Origin: Planctomycetota bacterium
GTDB lineage: Bacteria > Planctomycetota > Planctomycetia > Pirellulales > Lacipirellulaceae
DNA length: 64,000 nt
Assembly: GCA_029259945.1 (NCBI GenBank)
Contig: JAJDEF010000016.1
Span: 23,037-87,036, forward strand
Direction: 5' to 3'
Made by a program: the position numbers and the translations under genes. Below the pieces are notes generated by a model that saw only the letters and a list, made by a program, of their open reading frames with translations, searched no databases and was not told where the DNA came from. Position 1 is the stretch's first letter. Each line of letters begins with the position of its first letter. Shown in pieces: positions 1-8,735 of this stretch.

Positions 1-1
1 G

Positions 2-1231
2 GATATTTATTCGGCATCTGTAAATGCAGGCGGCTTGTTGACGATATCGGCCGCACGACAGGACGAAGCGGCACGTCGATTTCAGCAGGCTCGAGAGTAT
101 TGCGAGCAAGGCGACGTCAGCGTAGCACTACGTTGGGCGACCTTCGCTCTGCAGGTCGACCCGAATCATGAGGCTGCGCGCGGCGTGTTAGGCTACCGTC
201 GTGTTGGCGATCATTGGGTCGGCCGTTATGCAGCGCGACGATTAGATCGGGGCGAAATTTGGAGCCAAGAGTACGGTTGGATTCGGGCCGAAGATCGCGT
301 TCGCTATGAGGCGGGCGAAAGGCCGTGGGGCAAACGTTGGATTTCGGCTGAAGACGATGCCAAACGGCATGCCACGATTGATGATGGCTGGGTGATTCGG
401 ACCGATCGATTTCAGGTCGTGACCAATCACAGCCGTCGCGACGCCAGCGAGTTGGCGACTCGTTTAGAGCTGTTGCATCAGATTTGGCAACAATTGTTTG
501 GCGACTTTTATTTAGCGGCTCCTAAGTTGTTGGAGCGATTCGACGGAAAGGTTGCGAGCGGTTATCGCAGCAAACCTTTTCATGTTGTCTATCATCGAAG
601 CCGGGAGGAGTATGTCGCCACGCTCCGCCGTCAGCAGCCTCGGGTTGGGATGACGCTCGGAATCTATTTTGATAAAACCAAAACGTCGCACTTCTTTGCT
701 GGGCCCGAGCAGGACACCGGCACAATCTTTCACGAAGCGGTGCATCAGTTGTTTCAAGAATCGGCTCGTTCGGCTCGTGATGTGGGGGCCTTGTCGAATG
801 CCTGGCTGGTGGAGGGGGTGGCCTGCTATTTTGAATCGCTCACCGAACATTCGGAGCCATCTGTGGGTCGGTTCTTTACGATTGGAACGCCTGACGAGGG
901 ACGCTTGCCTGCGGCTCGACATCGTCGGTTGGTCGACGATTATTATGTGCCCTTGGCAGAGCTTTCGGCACTGGGGTTGTCTGATTGGCAACGCCGTAAG
1001 GATATCGCTCGGCTCTACTCGCAATCGGCCGGACTGGCGACCTTTTTGATTCATGGCCGTGAAGGCGAATACCGTCCAGCGCTGGTTAAATTGCTGAAGC
1101 TTATCTACACGGGTCGCGACAAGTCGAACTCGTTGCAAGAGCTGACAGGCCGGAGCTTTGCAGAGTTAGATCGGCAATATCGGGAGTACCTTGAAGGCCT
1201 TGCGTCGCCCATCGCGACGCGGCCGCAGTAG
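2..1231 (+). CDS. DUF1570-like metallopeptidase-like protein, 5'-truncated by window edge
   Basis: The reading frame is open to the left edge of the window, so the N-terminus is missing; the internal TTG at 35 is probably not the real start. About 410 residues are visible. The early part (ARRFQQAREYCEQGDVSVALRWATFALQVDPNHEAAR) looks like a TPR-type helical pair. Around 231 residues after position 35 lies FHEAVHQLF, an HExxH zinc motif, followed by a downstream glutamate in WLVEGVACYFE, the usual layout of gluzincin (peptidase MA-like/DUF1570) proteins abundant in planctomycetes. Probably exported, but the signal region is outside the window. Proteolytic activity is inferred from the motif only. 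Confidence 0.75.
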   Translation, partial: DIYSASVNAGGLLTISAARQDEAARRFQQAREYCEQGDVSVALRWATFALQVDPNHEAARGVLGYRRVGDHWVGRYAARRLDRGEIWSQEYGWIRAEDRVRYEAGERPWGKRWISAEDDAKRHATIDDGWVIRTDRFQVVTNHSRRDASELATRLELLHQIWQQLFGDFYLAAPKLLERFDGKVASGYRSKPFHVVYHRSREEYVATLRRQQPRVGMTLGIYFDKTKTSHFFAGPEQDTGTIFHEAVHQLFQESARSARDVGALSNAWLVEGVACYFESLTEHSEPSVGRFFTIGTPDEGRLPAARHRRLVDDYYVPLAELSALGLSDWQRRKDIARLYSQSAGLATFLIHGREGEYRPALVKLLKLIYTGRDKSNSLQELTGRSFAELDRQYREYLEGLASPIATRPQ

Positions 1232-1287
1232 AGAAGCGTCGGTTGACCGTAGCCAGTCGTGGCAGTAGGATCGACCGCTTGGCGTAT

Positions 1288-1362
1288 GGTGGCTGTAGCT
1301 CAGTTGGTTAGAGCGCCGGATTGTGATTCCGGAGGTCGTGGGTTCAATTCCCATCAGCCACC
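1288..1362 (+). tRNA. tRNA-His (GTG anticodon)
   Basis: A full cloverleaf can be drawn: acceptor GTGGCTG (1289-1295) pairs with CAGCCAC (1355-1361); the anticodon stem CCGGA/TCCGG (1316-1320, 1328-1332) encloses loop TTGTGAT with anticodon GTG at 1323-1325; the T arm has GGTTCAATTC. The extra G at position 1288 opposite C1362 is the G-1:C73 pair specific to tRNA-His. CCA is not encoded. Confidence 0.97.
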
Positions 1363-1384
1363 CTCTCTCTAAGACTTGGCTTTT

Positions 1385-2095
1385 CTAGGATTTGGCGAAG
1401 AACAGCCAGTCGGTTTGTTCGTGGCCGACGAGTGTGTTGATGGTTTTGATGGGTTCGACAAGGACTTGGTCAAACGTGTTTTGTAGGGCGTCGGAAAAGG
1501 AGCTGTTTTCGGCGTAGGACCACACGGCTAAGATGCCGCCTTGGTTGAGATGGGCCTTGGCTTTTGTCAGTCCCACGAGAGTGTAGAAGGGGTGATCGGT
1601 TTCGCCAAGCTGGTCGCTGGGGGAATGATCGACATCGATCACAATGAGGTCGAATTGATCCTGCGGCTTTTCTAGCAATCGCTGATAGACATCGCCCGCA
1701 GTGATTTGTAAATGTGCGGCGGTATTTAGTGCGGCGGTATTTAGTTCGGCGGACAGCGGCACGAGACCACGTCGGAGCCAATCGATGACGGGTGGCAAGT
1801 ATTCGACGACTTCGACAGAGGCGACGTTTTCGTGAGCAAGCAACTCGCGAGCGGTGTAGCCGAGACCGAGGCCGCCGACGAGTGTCTTGAGGTTTTTGCC
1901 GCCATGGATCTCGACAGATCGATTCGAAATCGCACGTTCCGAATCGGTGTTGTAACTGCTCATCAAGAACTCGTGATTGAGCGTTACCTCGGTCACGAAA
2001 GTGCCTGGTTCGGAAAGTAGCTCGCGTCGACGCAGGCATAGCGGCCCAAGCGAGGTGTCTTCGTATGCCAAGATTTCCAGCTTCGATGGATTCAT
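1385..2095 (-). CDS. spermidine synthase-like (aminopropyltransferase-fold) protein
   Basis: A 236-residue protein with a Rossmann methyltransferase core: TLVGGLGLGYTARELL (SAM/dcSAM binding glycine loop, about residues 71-86), VEVVEYLPPVIDW (acidic end of strand 2), and FDLIVIDVDHSP (about 148-159, catalytic-Asp position of spermidine synthases). N-terminal LGPLCLRRREL and EFLMSSYNTDSERA fit the polyamine synthase beta-domain position. Whether it makes a polyamine or is a related methyltransferase cannot be told. A 15-bp tandem duplication adds five residues (NTAAL twice) near residue 120. It reads toward the tRNA and stands alone. Confidence 0.75.
   Translation of the reverse strand: MNPSKLEILAYEDTSLGPLCLRRRELLSEPGTFVTEVTLNHEFLMSSYNTDSERAISNRSVEIHGGKNLKTLVGGLGLGYTARELLAHENVASVEVVEYLPPVIDWLRRGLVPLSAELNTAALNTAAHLQITAGDVYQRLLEKPQDQFDLIVIDVDHSPSDQLGETDHPFYTLVGLTKAKAHLNQGGILAVWSYAENSSFSDALQNTFDQVLVEPIKTINTLVGHEQTDWLFFAKS
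1716..1745. repeat. perfect 15-bp tandem duplication inside coding sequence
   Basis: The unit GCGGCGGTATTTAGT occurs twice in direct succession (1716-1730, 1731-1745). It is in frame and duplicates five residues of the spermidine synthase-like protein. Confidence 0.95.
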
Positions 2096-2229
2096 TTGTC
2101 AGGATTTTCGGTTTGTCGTGGTTGTGCAAGTATTTCTTGGGGATAATCGGGCATTCCCTTTAGAGGTTATGCACCCTCTGAGGGCGATTACAGTTCACCC
2201 TGCCGTTTATTGCGTTCTATGCTTTATAT

Positions 2230-2253
2230 GTGACTTCTTGTCACGTTGTCACG
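2230..2253. promoter_or_regulatory. tandem TTGTCACG octamers upstream of Hpt gene
   Basis: TTGTCACG is repeated exactly at 2238-2245 and 2246-2253; GTGAC at 2230-2234 and GTCAC at 2240-2244 also form an inverted repeat. The site lies 36 bp before the Hpt gene, in the intergenic region between two divergent genes. Binding by a regulator is inferred; no factor is recognised. Confidence 0.3.
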
Positions 2254-2288
2254 ACGAATGTTCTTGAAGAAACAAAGGGTATAGCAAA

Positions 2289-2618
2289 ATGTCAGAAACA
2301 CAACAGAACCCGGTTCTCTATTCTTCACTTGCTGCCGATCCCGACTTTGGGGAATTGGTGGGAATGTATGTCGATGAGATGGCCGACCGTATTGCGACGT
2401 TAGAGAAGGCATTTGATAGCCGCGATATGGAGAAGCTTGGGCGTACGGCCCACCAGATAAAAGGAGCAGCTGGGGGCTATGGGTTTGAAACTTTGACGCC
2501 CTTGGCGGCGGCTGTGGAATTCACGGTTCGTGATAGCGAGCCGGAAGAAAAGATTTTGCAAACGCTCAGGGCATTGATCCGCGCTTGTCGACAGGTTCGT
2601 GCTGGAGTGCCAGAATAG
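2289..2618 (+). CDS. Hpt (histidine phosphotransfer) domain protein
   Basis: This 109-residue protein is a single Hpt domain: five helices with the phospho-accepting histidine at residue 55 in AHQIKGAAGGYGFE, a textbook Hpt motif. Such proteins carry phosphate between the receiver of a hybrid kinase and a final response regulator. The convergent hybrid kinase at 2640-4175 and the two stand-alone receivers beyond it are obvious candidate partners, making a possible four-component phosphorelay, though partnership is inferred from position only. ATG with AAAGGG upstream supports the start. Confidence 0.92.
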   Translation: MSETQQNPVLYSSLAADPDFGELVGMYVDEMADRIATLEKAFDSRDMEKLGRTAHQIKGAAGGYGFETLTPLAAAVEFTVRDSEPEEKILQTLRALIRACRQVRAGVPE

Positions 2619-2639
2619 TTGCTGCTGGTTTGGTGAGGA

Positions 2640-4175
2640 TTAACAAAAGCCCACGGATTGCAATCCGTGGGCTTTTGTCATGCCTTTGGCTGCGTTTTTT
2701 TCTGCGTATTCCACGATCAAAGCAATGAGCTTCTTTCGATCGATGGGCTTGGAGGCAAACTCATCGCAACCGGCGTCGAGGCATTTTTGACGGTCTTCGG
2801 CCATGGCGTGGGCGGTCAACGCGATGATTGGGCCAGAGTAGTTCTCTCGTCGCAATCGTCGCGTCGCGCCGTATCCGTCTAGCTCGGGCATCTGCATGTC
2901 CATTAGCACGACGTCGAACGGTTCGGGGGCTGCGTTGACTTTCTCGATGGCGATTCGGCCGTTCTCTGCGACGGTAACTTTCGCGCCAGCTTTTCTTAGG
3001 AGGAACGAAATCAGGCGTTGATTGTCGGGCCCATCTTCGGCCAGTAACAGCCGCAAGTCTTCGAGAGGTTTGTCGTCTTTTGCAGTTTCTGGTTTGGGGA
3101 TTGCCCTTTTCGCTTCTGCGACTTGCCTAGCGATTTCTTCGGAGGTGAGCAATTTTACGCCAGACAGATCACCCGGGTCGATGGAGACTGTAAACGTACT
3201 GCCGGCACCTTTTTGCGATTTGACGTTGATCCCGCCGCCAAGCTTTTGTGCCAGCGCGTTCGAGATTCGTAATCCCAGTCCCGATCCACCGAATTTACGT
3301 GTTGTCGAGCTATCGGCCTGGGTAAAGGATTCGAACTTAGCGATGACATCGCGTTGCTCTTGCGTCATTCCAATTCCCGAGTCGCTGACGGCTAGCCGCA
3401 GCAAACGTCGATCGGTCGAGAGTGAAGTGCGAATGGTGATCGATCCGACCTCGGTAAATTTAATCGCATTGCCAACAAGGTTGACGAGAATTTGCCGCAG
3501 TCGAGTCGGGTCGGACGTGATTTGTTCAGGGATTGGGCCATCGTATTCCACTCGTAGATCGAGTCCCTTGCCCACGGCCCTGCTTTTCATCAGGGCAACC
3601 ACTTCTTCGATAATCTGGGGCGGTGAGGTCTTGATTCGTTCGACGCTCATTTTTCCCGCTTCGATTTTCGACATATCAAGAATGTCGTTGATGATTCTTA
3701 GCAGGTGGTTGGCATTGCTGCGAATGGTATTTACTGCGTTGATTCGACTCGGCGGGGCCTTCGCGACATCCCCTTCTTCGACCAGTAGATCGGTGTAGCC
3801 GAGGATGGCGGTCATGGGGGTGCGAATTTCGTGGCTCATATTAGCCAAAAATTCAGACTTGGCCTGACTCGCAGCTTCGGCCTCAGTGGCAATGCGATGT
3901 GCGTGGGCCGTTTGTTTCTCTAATTCACTTCGCATTTCCTGCAAGGAAGTAGAAGATTTTTTCAACCGTTCTGACAAGTGGTGTACTTCGATCAACAGGC
4001 CGATTAGCACGAGCGTGTAGAAGATCGTTTTTGCCTCTGGGGCTAGATCGAAGGGAGCGAATTGCAGAGCGACCGAACCAACGACGAGCAATGTGGCTAT
4101 CAGGGGCAGTGAGAAGGTTCTAGGAGGTTCTTGTAACGAACCCTCATGTAGTTCGCCATTAGCAGTAGACGTCAT
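2640..4175 (-). CDS. membrane hybrid sensor histidine kinase
   Basis: 511 residues. Two hydrophobic segments (about 23-42 and 48-65) anchor it in the membrane with almost no periplasmic loop, so the input is probably membrane-borne or cytoplasmic. A coiled coil (66-105) leads to HisKA with phospho-His115 in SHEIRTP, then a HATPase domain (N box NLVGNAIKF, DSGIGM, GGSGLGL), then a C-terminal receiver (about 374-490) with AED acidic pocket 379-381, phospho-Asp426 in VVLMDMQMPELDG and Lys476 in SKPI. The last eleven codons and the stop are formed by a 36-bp perfect palindrome (2643-2678), so the tail AHGLQSVGFC is probably terminator-derived rather than functional. Confidence 0.95.
   Translation of the reverse strand: MTSTANGELHEGSLQEPPRTFSLPLIATLLVVGSVALQFAPFDLAPEAKTIFYTLVLIGLLIEVHHLSERLKKSSTSLQEMRSELEKQTAHAHRIATEAEAASQAKSEFLANMSHEIRTPMTAILGYTDLLVEEGDVAKAPPSRINAVNTIRSNANHLLRIINDILDMSKIEAGKMSVERIKTSPPQIIEEVVALMKSRAVGKGLDLRVEYDGPIPEQITSDPTRLRQILVNLVGNAIKFTEVGSITIRTSLSTDRRLLRLAVSDSGIGMTQEQRDVIAKFESFTQADSSTTRKFGGSGLGLRISNALAQKLGGGINVKSQKGAGSTFTVSIDPGDLSGVKLLTSEEIARQVAEAKRAIPKPETAKDDKPLEDLRLLLAEDGPDNQRLISFLLRKAGAKVTVAENGRIAIEKVNAAPEPFDVVLMDMQMPELDGYGATRRLRRENYSGPIIALTAHAMAEDRQKCLDAGCDEFASKPIDRKKLIALIVEYAEKNAAKGMTKAHGLQSVGFC
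2643..2678. terminator. 36-bp perfect palindrome, bidirectional terminator within kinase 3' end
   Basis: The arms ACAAAAGCCCACGGA and TCCGTGGGCTTTTGT surround a TTGCAA centre; every base pairs. The outer A/T run gives a terminator shape for the Hpt gene on the plus strand and for the kinase on the minus strand. A related palindrome with the same GGATTGCAATCC core is at 49390-49417. Confidence 0.7.
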
Positions 4176-4226
4176 TGATTGTGCCCCAGTACGAGCGAAG
4201 TGTTTTTTCTTCGGTTAACGTCGCGT

Positions 4227-4649
4227 TTATACTGTTTTTGCCGTCATCTCAATGCATTGTTGGACGGTTTCGATGAGCAAAGGTTGTTGGACAGGCTTTT
4301 CGAGGTAGTTGTCACAGCCGGCGCGGTACCAGTTTTCGCGCAGTTCCTTCGTGCTAAATGCAGTGATTGCGATGATCGCTCCTTCAAAACCTAGCTTTCG
4401 TATTTTACTCGTGGCGATGATTCCATCCATTTCGGGCATTTGAAAATCCATGACAATTGCGTCAAACCGAGAAGGTGATCGACGTATCGCATCGACAGCA
4501 GATTGCCCGTTGCACTCGAGCGTGACTTCTGCGCCAGCCTTCTCGAAAAATTTGAGATAGAGCCGACTTTCCTCAGCGCAATCTTCGGCGAGCAAGATTT
4601 GCATGTTTTCTAACGGACGAGAATTATTGGAGGGCTGTAAAGTGCTCAT
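4227..4649 (-). CDS. single-domain response regulator (CheY-like)
   Basis: 140 residues, a receiver domain only: acidic pair in LLAEDC (residues 21-22), phospho-acceptor Asp68 in AIVMDFQMPEMDG, conserved Thr in IIAITAFS and Lys in YLEKPV. There is no output domain, so it acts by protein contact or as a phosphate relay. It lies 51 bp upstream of the hybrid kinase in the same direction, probably one transcript, and its sequence resembles the kinase's own receiver, suggesting duplication. Confidence 0.93.
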   Translation of the reverse strand: MSTLQPSNNSRPLENMQILLAEDCAEESRLYLKFFEKAGAEVTLECNGQSAVDAIRRSPSRFDAIVMDFQMPEMDGIIATSKIRKLGFEGAIIAITAFSTKELRENWYRAGCDNYLEKPVQQPLLIETVQQCIEMTAKTV

Positions 4650-4680
4650 GGTATTTTCTCTAGGTTCTACAAGTCGTGCA

Positions 4681-5142
4681 TTAGGCCATGAAGGCAGATG
4701 AGTCGGCTTCTTGATGTTGTTGCTCAGACTTTCGATGATTGAGGTCGTGTAGTGCTTCCCACCAATGGCCGATCTTCTCGAAGGCGGCCTGCACTGAGGT
4801 TAGCAGCGGGTCGAAATCGGTGAGTGGCTTAAATAGGCAAGCCTCGGCTCCGTATCGCATCGAGAGTAAGGCGGTGTGGATCGAAACGAGGCCGGTGAGC
4901 ATAATCACCTGGATGCCGCCGTCTTGTTCTTTGATTTGTTTCAAGAGGGTGAGCCCATCGATTTGTGGCATGTCGATATCGAGCAGGACGACACGGGCAC
5001 CGGTCTTGAGCAAAGCCTTGGAAACTTTAGTGGGATCGTCGATCGAAACGACGTCGTAGGATTCTTTGCTTAACCTCTTGGCGACGAGACGAAGGATGCT
5101 CGGGTCGTCGTCAACGTGCAGAATCGTGTGATTGCGGTCCAT
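4681..5142 (-). CDS. single-domain response regulator
   Basis: 153 residues from the ATG at 5142; AAGGACA eight bases upstream is a good ribosome binding site, whereas the longer frame upstream encodes low-complexity sequence without family resemblance. The receiver has acidic residues DDD (11-13), phospho-Asp55 in VVLLDIDMPQIDG, Thr in VIMLTG and Lys in CLFKPL. The last 30 residues are a hydrophilic tail (HRKSEQQHQEADSSAFMA). First gene of the kinase/regulator run on this strand. Confidence 0.9.
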   Translation of the reverse strand: MDRNHTILHVDDDPSILRLVAKRLSKESYDVVSIDDPTKVSKALLKTGARVVLLDIDMPQIDGLTLLKQIKEQDGGIQVIMLTGLVSIHTALLSMRYGAEACLFKPLTDFDPLLTSVQAAFEKIGHWWEALHDLNHRKSEQQHQEADSSAFMA

Positions 5143-5707
5143 TTTTTTGTGTCCTTGCTTTCGATATTTGAATCGTATCTGTCCGTTTGATCTAACGATT
5201 TCGATCGATGCCGTGTCCTCGGAAGTATTCAAGGCTAGGTTTCGTATTTTACTCTCGCATAGAAAATCGGACCTTTTTGTAAGGAAATAGCCATATTGAG
5301 GGGTGTTTGCGAGCTGCTGGCATTGGGGGGGAATGCACTGGACTAAAGGGAAAAATAGTCTAGTTGCAAGGTGCACTATCTTATTTTTAGTGTCTAGGTC
5401 GGGGGCGTTAGTAAATGGGAAAGGAGGAGGGATATTTAATTGTTGATTTGAAGGAAAGGCGAATCGGCCTCTCGCAAAGGCGCGAAGGCGCAAAAAAAGT
5501 GATCGGAATCACGAAGAGTCGCAGAGACGGCAGAGGAAATAACAAGAGACGCTAGTTAATTAGGCGCGATACGAGTTTTAACTTGCGCCTTTGCGAGAGA
5601 CTCATACAAAGATCCGTCCAGCGACATGCAGTGAACGGTTGCGAATAGGGTGTGCTTTACGAGCAGCTGCAATTCGCGGTAGATTGTTGCGGGTTCCTTT
5701 TTAGCAT
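5143..5707. other. 565-bp intergenic region without a convincing gene
   Basis: Between the regulator start and the DUF2780 gene. It contains the inverted repeat at 5469-5599, phrases such as GGCGCGAAGGCGC and CGCAGAGACGGCAGAG that look like interspersed repeat debris, and at 5226-5251 a stretch sharing TTTCGTATTTTACTC with the neighbouring regulator gene. Promoters of both flanking genes must lie here, but none is clear. Confidence 0.6.
5469..5599. repeat. 131-bp element with perfect 15-bp inverted ends
   Basis: CTCTCGCAAAGGCGC at 5469-5483 is the exact reverse complement of GCGCCTTTGCGAGAG at 5585-5599. The interior (about 100 bp) has no gene. Non-autonomous MITE-like element or REP-type repeat. 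Confidence 0.7.
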
Positions 5708-6115
5708 TTGATTGTGAGATTTGGCGTGGATGAGGCGGTCAATCTTATTGAATATTTGGTCCGCGAGTTGGGTATTACCCCGACGCAGGCCGAAGGTGGC
5801 GCGGGATTGCTGCTGGGTCTCGCTCAGAATCGGTTGGATGGCGAAGAATTTATGGAAATCGCCGATTCGATTCCTGCTATCTCGGATATCATCGACAAAG
5901 CGCCCCGATTTGAAATGCCGCCTCCGCGACCAATGCGAGCGGTGATAAACCGTTGGTTTGGTGGACTGGGCGACTTGAGCGTGCTGGTCAAGCCGTTTGA
6001 GGGACTGGGTATCGATAAGGTGGCGATTGTCAGTTTTGTTAGTGCGTTATCGAAGTTCTTCTCCGAAAAGGGGGGAGGTAGGGTCGAGTCGAGTTTACAG
6101 AGCGTGCTTCGGTAA
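5708..6115 (+). CDS. DUF2780 (VcgC/VcgE-like) protein
   Basis: 135 residues. The pattern GGAGLLLGLAQNRLDGEEFMEIADSIPAISDIIDKAP followed by GLGDLSVLVKPFEGLGIDKVAIVSFVSALSKFFSEKGG is the DUF2780 layout: amphipathic alanine/glycine-rich helices, no catalytic motif. Function unknown. Start uncertain: TTG at 5708 or GTG at 5714; neither has a strong ribosome binding site. It ends 61 bp before the HerA-like gene and may share its transcript. Confidence 0.75.
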   Translation: MIVRFGVDEAVNLIEYLVRELGITPTQAEGGAGLLLGLAQNRLDGEEFMEIADSIPAISDIIDKAPRFEMPPPRPMRAVINRWFGGLGDLSVLVKPFEGLGIDKVAIVSFVSALSKFFSEKGGGRVESSLQSVLR

Positions 6116-6176
6116 GGAAAATCGACGGTGTGGGCCGTTTGTTATTCAGCCAGTCTTTTTATGCAATAATGATTTC

Positions 6177-8621
6177 ATGCAAGACTACGAAAAATTGGGG
6201 TCGTTCTATCTTGGTCGACGGCATGATCTCGCAGCGGACGAAACCAGCTCGGAACTGACGCTCTACGACAGTAAAGACCTGACGACCCATGCTGTCTGTG
6301 TGGGGATGACCGGCAGCGGAAAGACAGGGCTTTGTCTTTCGTTGATCGAAGAGGCGGGGTTGGATGGGATTCCCGTGATTGCGATCGACCCCAAAGGCGA
6401 CTTGGGCAATCTGTTGCTGACCTTCCCCGATTTAGAGTCGAGCGATTTTCGTCCCTGGGTTGACCCGAGTGTGGCGGCGCGGAAAGGAATCTCGCCTGAC
6501 GAGCTTGCGGAAAAGACGGCCACTTTGTGGCGTGACGGATTGGGCAAGTGGGGACAAGATGGCGAGCGGATTCGCCGTTATAACGACCAAGTCGACAAAG
6601 CGATTTATACGCCGGGTAGTTCTGCGGGGATTCCACTGACGGTGTTGAAATCTTTTAGCGCTCCGTCGCAAGCGGTCATTGACGATGGGGACGCTTTTCG
6701 CGATCGGGTGCAGTCGACTACCTCGGGCGTGTTGGCGCTTTTGGGGATCGATGCTGATCCGGTGAGGAGTCGTGAGCATATTTTTCTGTCGAACGTGCTG
6801 GATCGTGCGTGGCGAGAAGGTAGGGACTTGGATTTGCCAAGTTTGATTCAAGAGATTCAAAATCCACCGTTTAATAAAGTGGGCGTGATAGGGCTCGAGA
6901 CATTTTACCCGGCCAAGGATCGGCTCGAGCTGGGTATGCAGTTGAATAATCTGCTGGCTTCCCCTTCGTTTGCCAGTTGGCTGGAAGGCGAGTCTTTGGA
7001 CGTCCAGAAACTTCTGTACACGGACAAGGGGCGGCCTCGACTTTCGATTTTGTCGATTGCCCATCTGAACGAAACCGAGCGGATGTTTTTTGTCACGATT
7101 TTGTTGAACGAGATCGTTAGTTGGATGCGAAGCCAGCCCGGCACCGGCAGCCTTCGAGCGGTGCTCTATATGGACGAGGTTTACGGCTATTTTCCGCCGA
7201 CGGCCAATCCCCCAAGCAAACGACCCATGCTGACGTTGCTTAAGCAAGCGCGGGCCTATGGGTTGGGAGTGGTGCTGGCGACGCAGAATCCGGTTGATTT
7301 GGACTACAAAGGGCTTTCGAACGCGGGGACATGGTTTTTAGGGCGACTGCAAACCGAGCGGGACAAAGCACGGGTGCTCGAAGGTTTAGAGGGTGCGTCG
7401 GCCCAGGCGGGGGCAAGTTTCGATCGTGGGAAGATGGAAGCGACCTTGGCGGGCTTGGGTAGCCGTGTGTTTTTGATGAATAACGTCCATGAGAATCGGC
7501 CGCAGGTTTTTCATACACGGTGGGCCATGTCGTATTTGCGAGGCCCGCTGACGCGAGATCAGATTCGTTCGCTGATGGCTGATCGCAAAGCACTTGCAAA
7601 GCAGCAGGCAGCAAAAGGGCAATCAGCGGCTAAGTCCGCGATGGATGATGTGGCCCAGTCATCGGCTTCAGAACGAAGACCGGTGTCGATTGAGAATGCA
7701 CGCCCAGTGATTTCTGCAGATATCCCGCAAAAGTTTTGGCCGTTGGCTGAGCCCTTGGCAGCAGACGCCGCGTTAGAGTATCGGCCGGCGTTGTTGGGCG
7801 AGGGGAAGTTGCACTTTGTGCGGGCTGCGTGCGATGTGGACTGTTGGCAGGATCGAGTCGTGTTGCAGCCAGTGCATGGTGCGTTATCTGATCCGGTGTG
7901 GGATGGCTCGCATCTTTACGAGCAGATTGTCCCGCTTGATGACGAGCCGGTTACCGACGCACAGTTTGCCGATTTGCCCGCAGAATTGACGCAAGCTAAG
8001 AACTATAAACATTGGGACGACGAGTTGGAGAGTCATTTCTATCGCAACGAGCGGCTGGCGCTATGGCAATGTTCGGTATTAAACCAGAACAGCGAGCCGA
8101 GTGAATCGGAAGGCGATTTTCGTATTCGTATCACGCAGCTTGCCCGAGAGAGGCGTGACGAAGCCAAGCACAAAATACGCGAACGATTTAAGAAACGTAT
8201 CCGTCGGGCTGACGAGAGTGTTCGCAAGGCGGAGGCGTATGCCAGTGAGCAGCGATCGCAATTTTGGACTCGAGTAGTAGGGGTGCTGTGGATGGTGGTG
8301 GAGGTGGTGTTGGGATTCTTGTCGGGCGGGAAGCGATCGCGACGATTTTCGTCGTCTTCTGCCCGTCTAGCAATGCGAGAGCGGGGTGAGCAGACACGGG
8401 CCGAAGCAAAATTAGTCGAAAGGCAAGAAGCTCTCCAAGAACTGGAAGAGAAACGCGAAGAAGCAATAGAGCAAGTGGAGCTAGACTTCGATCCGAAGAA
8501 TCTAGAGCTAGAGCGAGAAGAGATCGCCCCTCGCAAGGCGGATACCGCGGCCGACCCCATCGTGCTGGTGTGGCTGCCTTGGCAGGTAGATAAGGACGGG
8601 GATGCTGTGGTGGCGTACTGA
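6177..8621 (+). CDS. HerA/DUF87-like P-loop ATPase
   Basis: 814 residues from the ATG at 6177; the open frame continues upstream into the previous gene but that part is not protein-like. Walker A is GMTGSGKTGL (about residue 42), followed by VIAIDPKGDLGNLL typical of HerA/FtsK-type ATPases; Walker B is YMDEVYGYFPP (about 330), then TLLKQARAYGLGVVLATQNPVDLDYKGLSNAGTWFLGRLQT, the HerA arginine-finger region. The C-terminal third holds basic coiled coils flanking one hydrophobic segment (about 700-716). HerA relatives move DNA or proteins as hexamers; no NurA partner gene is visible, so the role here is open. Confidence 0.85.
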   Translation: MQDYEKLGSFYLGRRHDLAADETSSELTLYDSKDLTTHAVCVGMTGSGKTGLCLSLIEEAGLDGIPVIAIDPKGDLGNLLLTFPDLESSDFRPWVDPSVAARKGISPDELAEKTATLWRDGLGKWGQDGERIRRYNDQVDKAIYTPGSSAGIPLTVLKSFSAPSQAVIDDGDAFRDRVQSTTSGVLALLGIDADPVRSREHIFLSNVLDRAWREGRDLDLPSLIQEIQNPPFNKVGVIGLETFYPAKDRLELGMQLNNLLASPSFASWLEGESLDVQKLLYTDKGRPRLSILSIAHLNETERMFFVTILLNEIVSWMRSQPGTGSLRAVLYMDEVYGYFPPTANPPSKRPMLTLLKQARAYGLGVVLATQNPVDLDYKGLSNAGTWFLGRLQTERDKARVLEGLEGASAQAGASFDRGKMEATLAGLGSRVFLMNNVHENRPQVFHTRWAMSYLRGPLTRDQIRSLMADRKALAKQQAAKGQSAAKSAMDDVAQSSASERRPVSIENARPVISADIPQKFWPLAEPLAADAALEYRPALLGEGKLHFVRAACDVDCWQDRVVLQPVHGALSDPVWDGSHLYEQIVPLDDEPVTDAQFADLPAELTQAKNYKHWDDELESHFYRNERLALWQCSVLNQNSEPSESEGDFRIRITQLARERRDEAKHKIRERFKKRIRRADESVRKAEAYASEQRSQFWTRVVGVLWMVVEVVLGFLSGGKRSRRFSSSSARLAMRERGEQTRAEAKLVERQEALQELEEKREEAIEQVELDFDPKNLELEREEIAPRKADTAADPIVLVWLPWQVDKDGDAVVAY

Positions 8622-8735
8622 TTCGGTTGGATAGCCACCTATTCCTTGAAGGTACGTGGCAAAGGATTGCGTAAATTGGTAAGTTGCATAGAAGATGGTG
8701 ACTGGCACGAAACTCTTTCTCATTTAACGGCACCG

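Noticed and set aside
3022..3798. 258-residue open frame on the plus strand
   Set aside because: Lies entirely inside the histidine kinase on the other strand; composition is that of an antisense shadow.
5143..5493. N-terminal extension of the second response regulator
   Set aside because: Low-complexity translation, overlaps repeat sequence, and a good ribosome binding site precedes the internal ATG at 5142.
6432..7247. 271-residue open frame on the minus strand
   Set aside because: Shadow of the HerA-like ATPase; no family resemblance.
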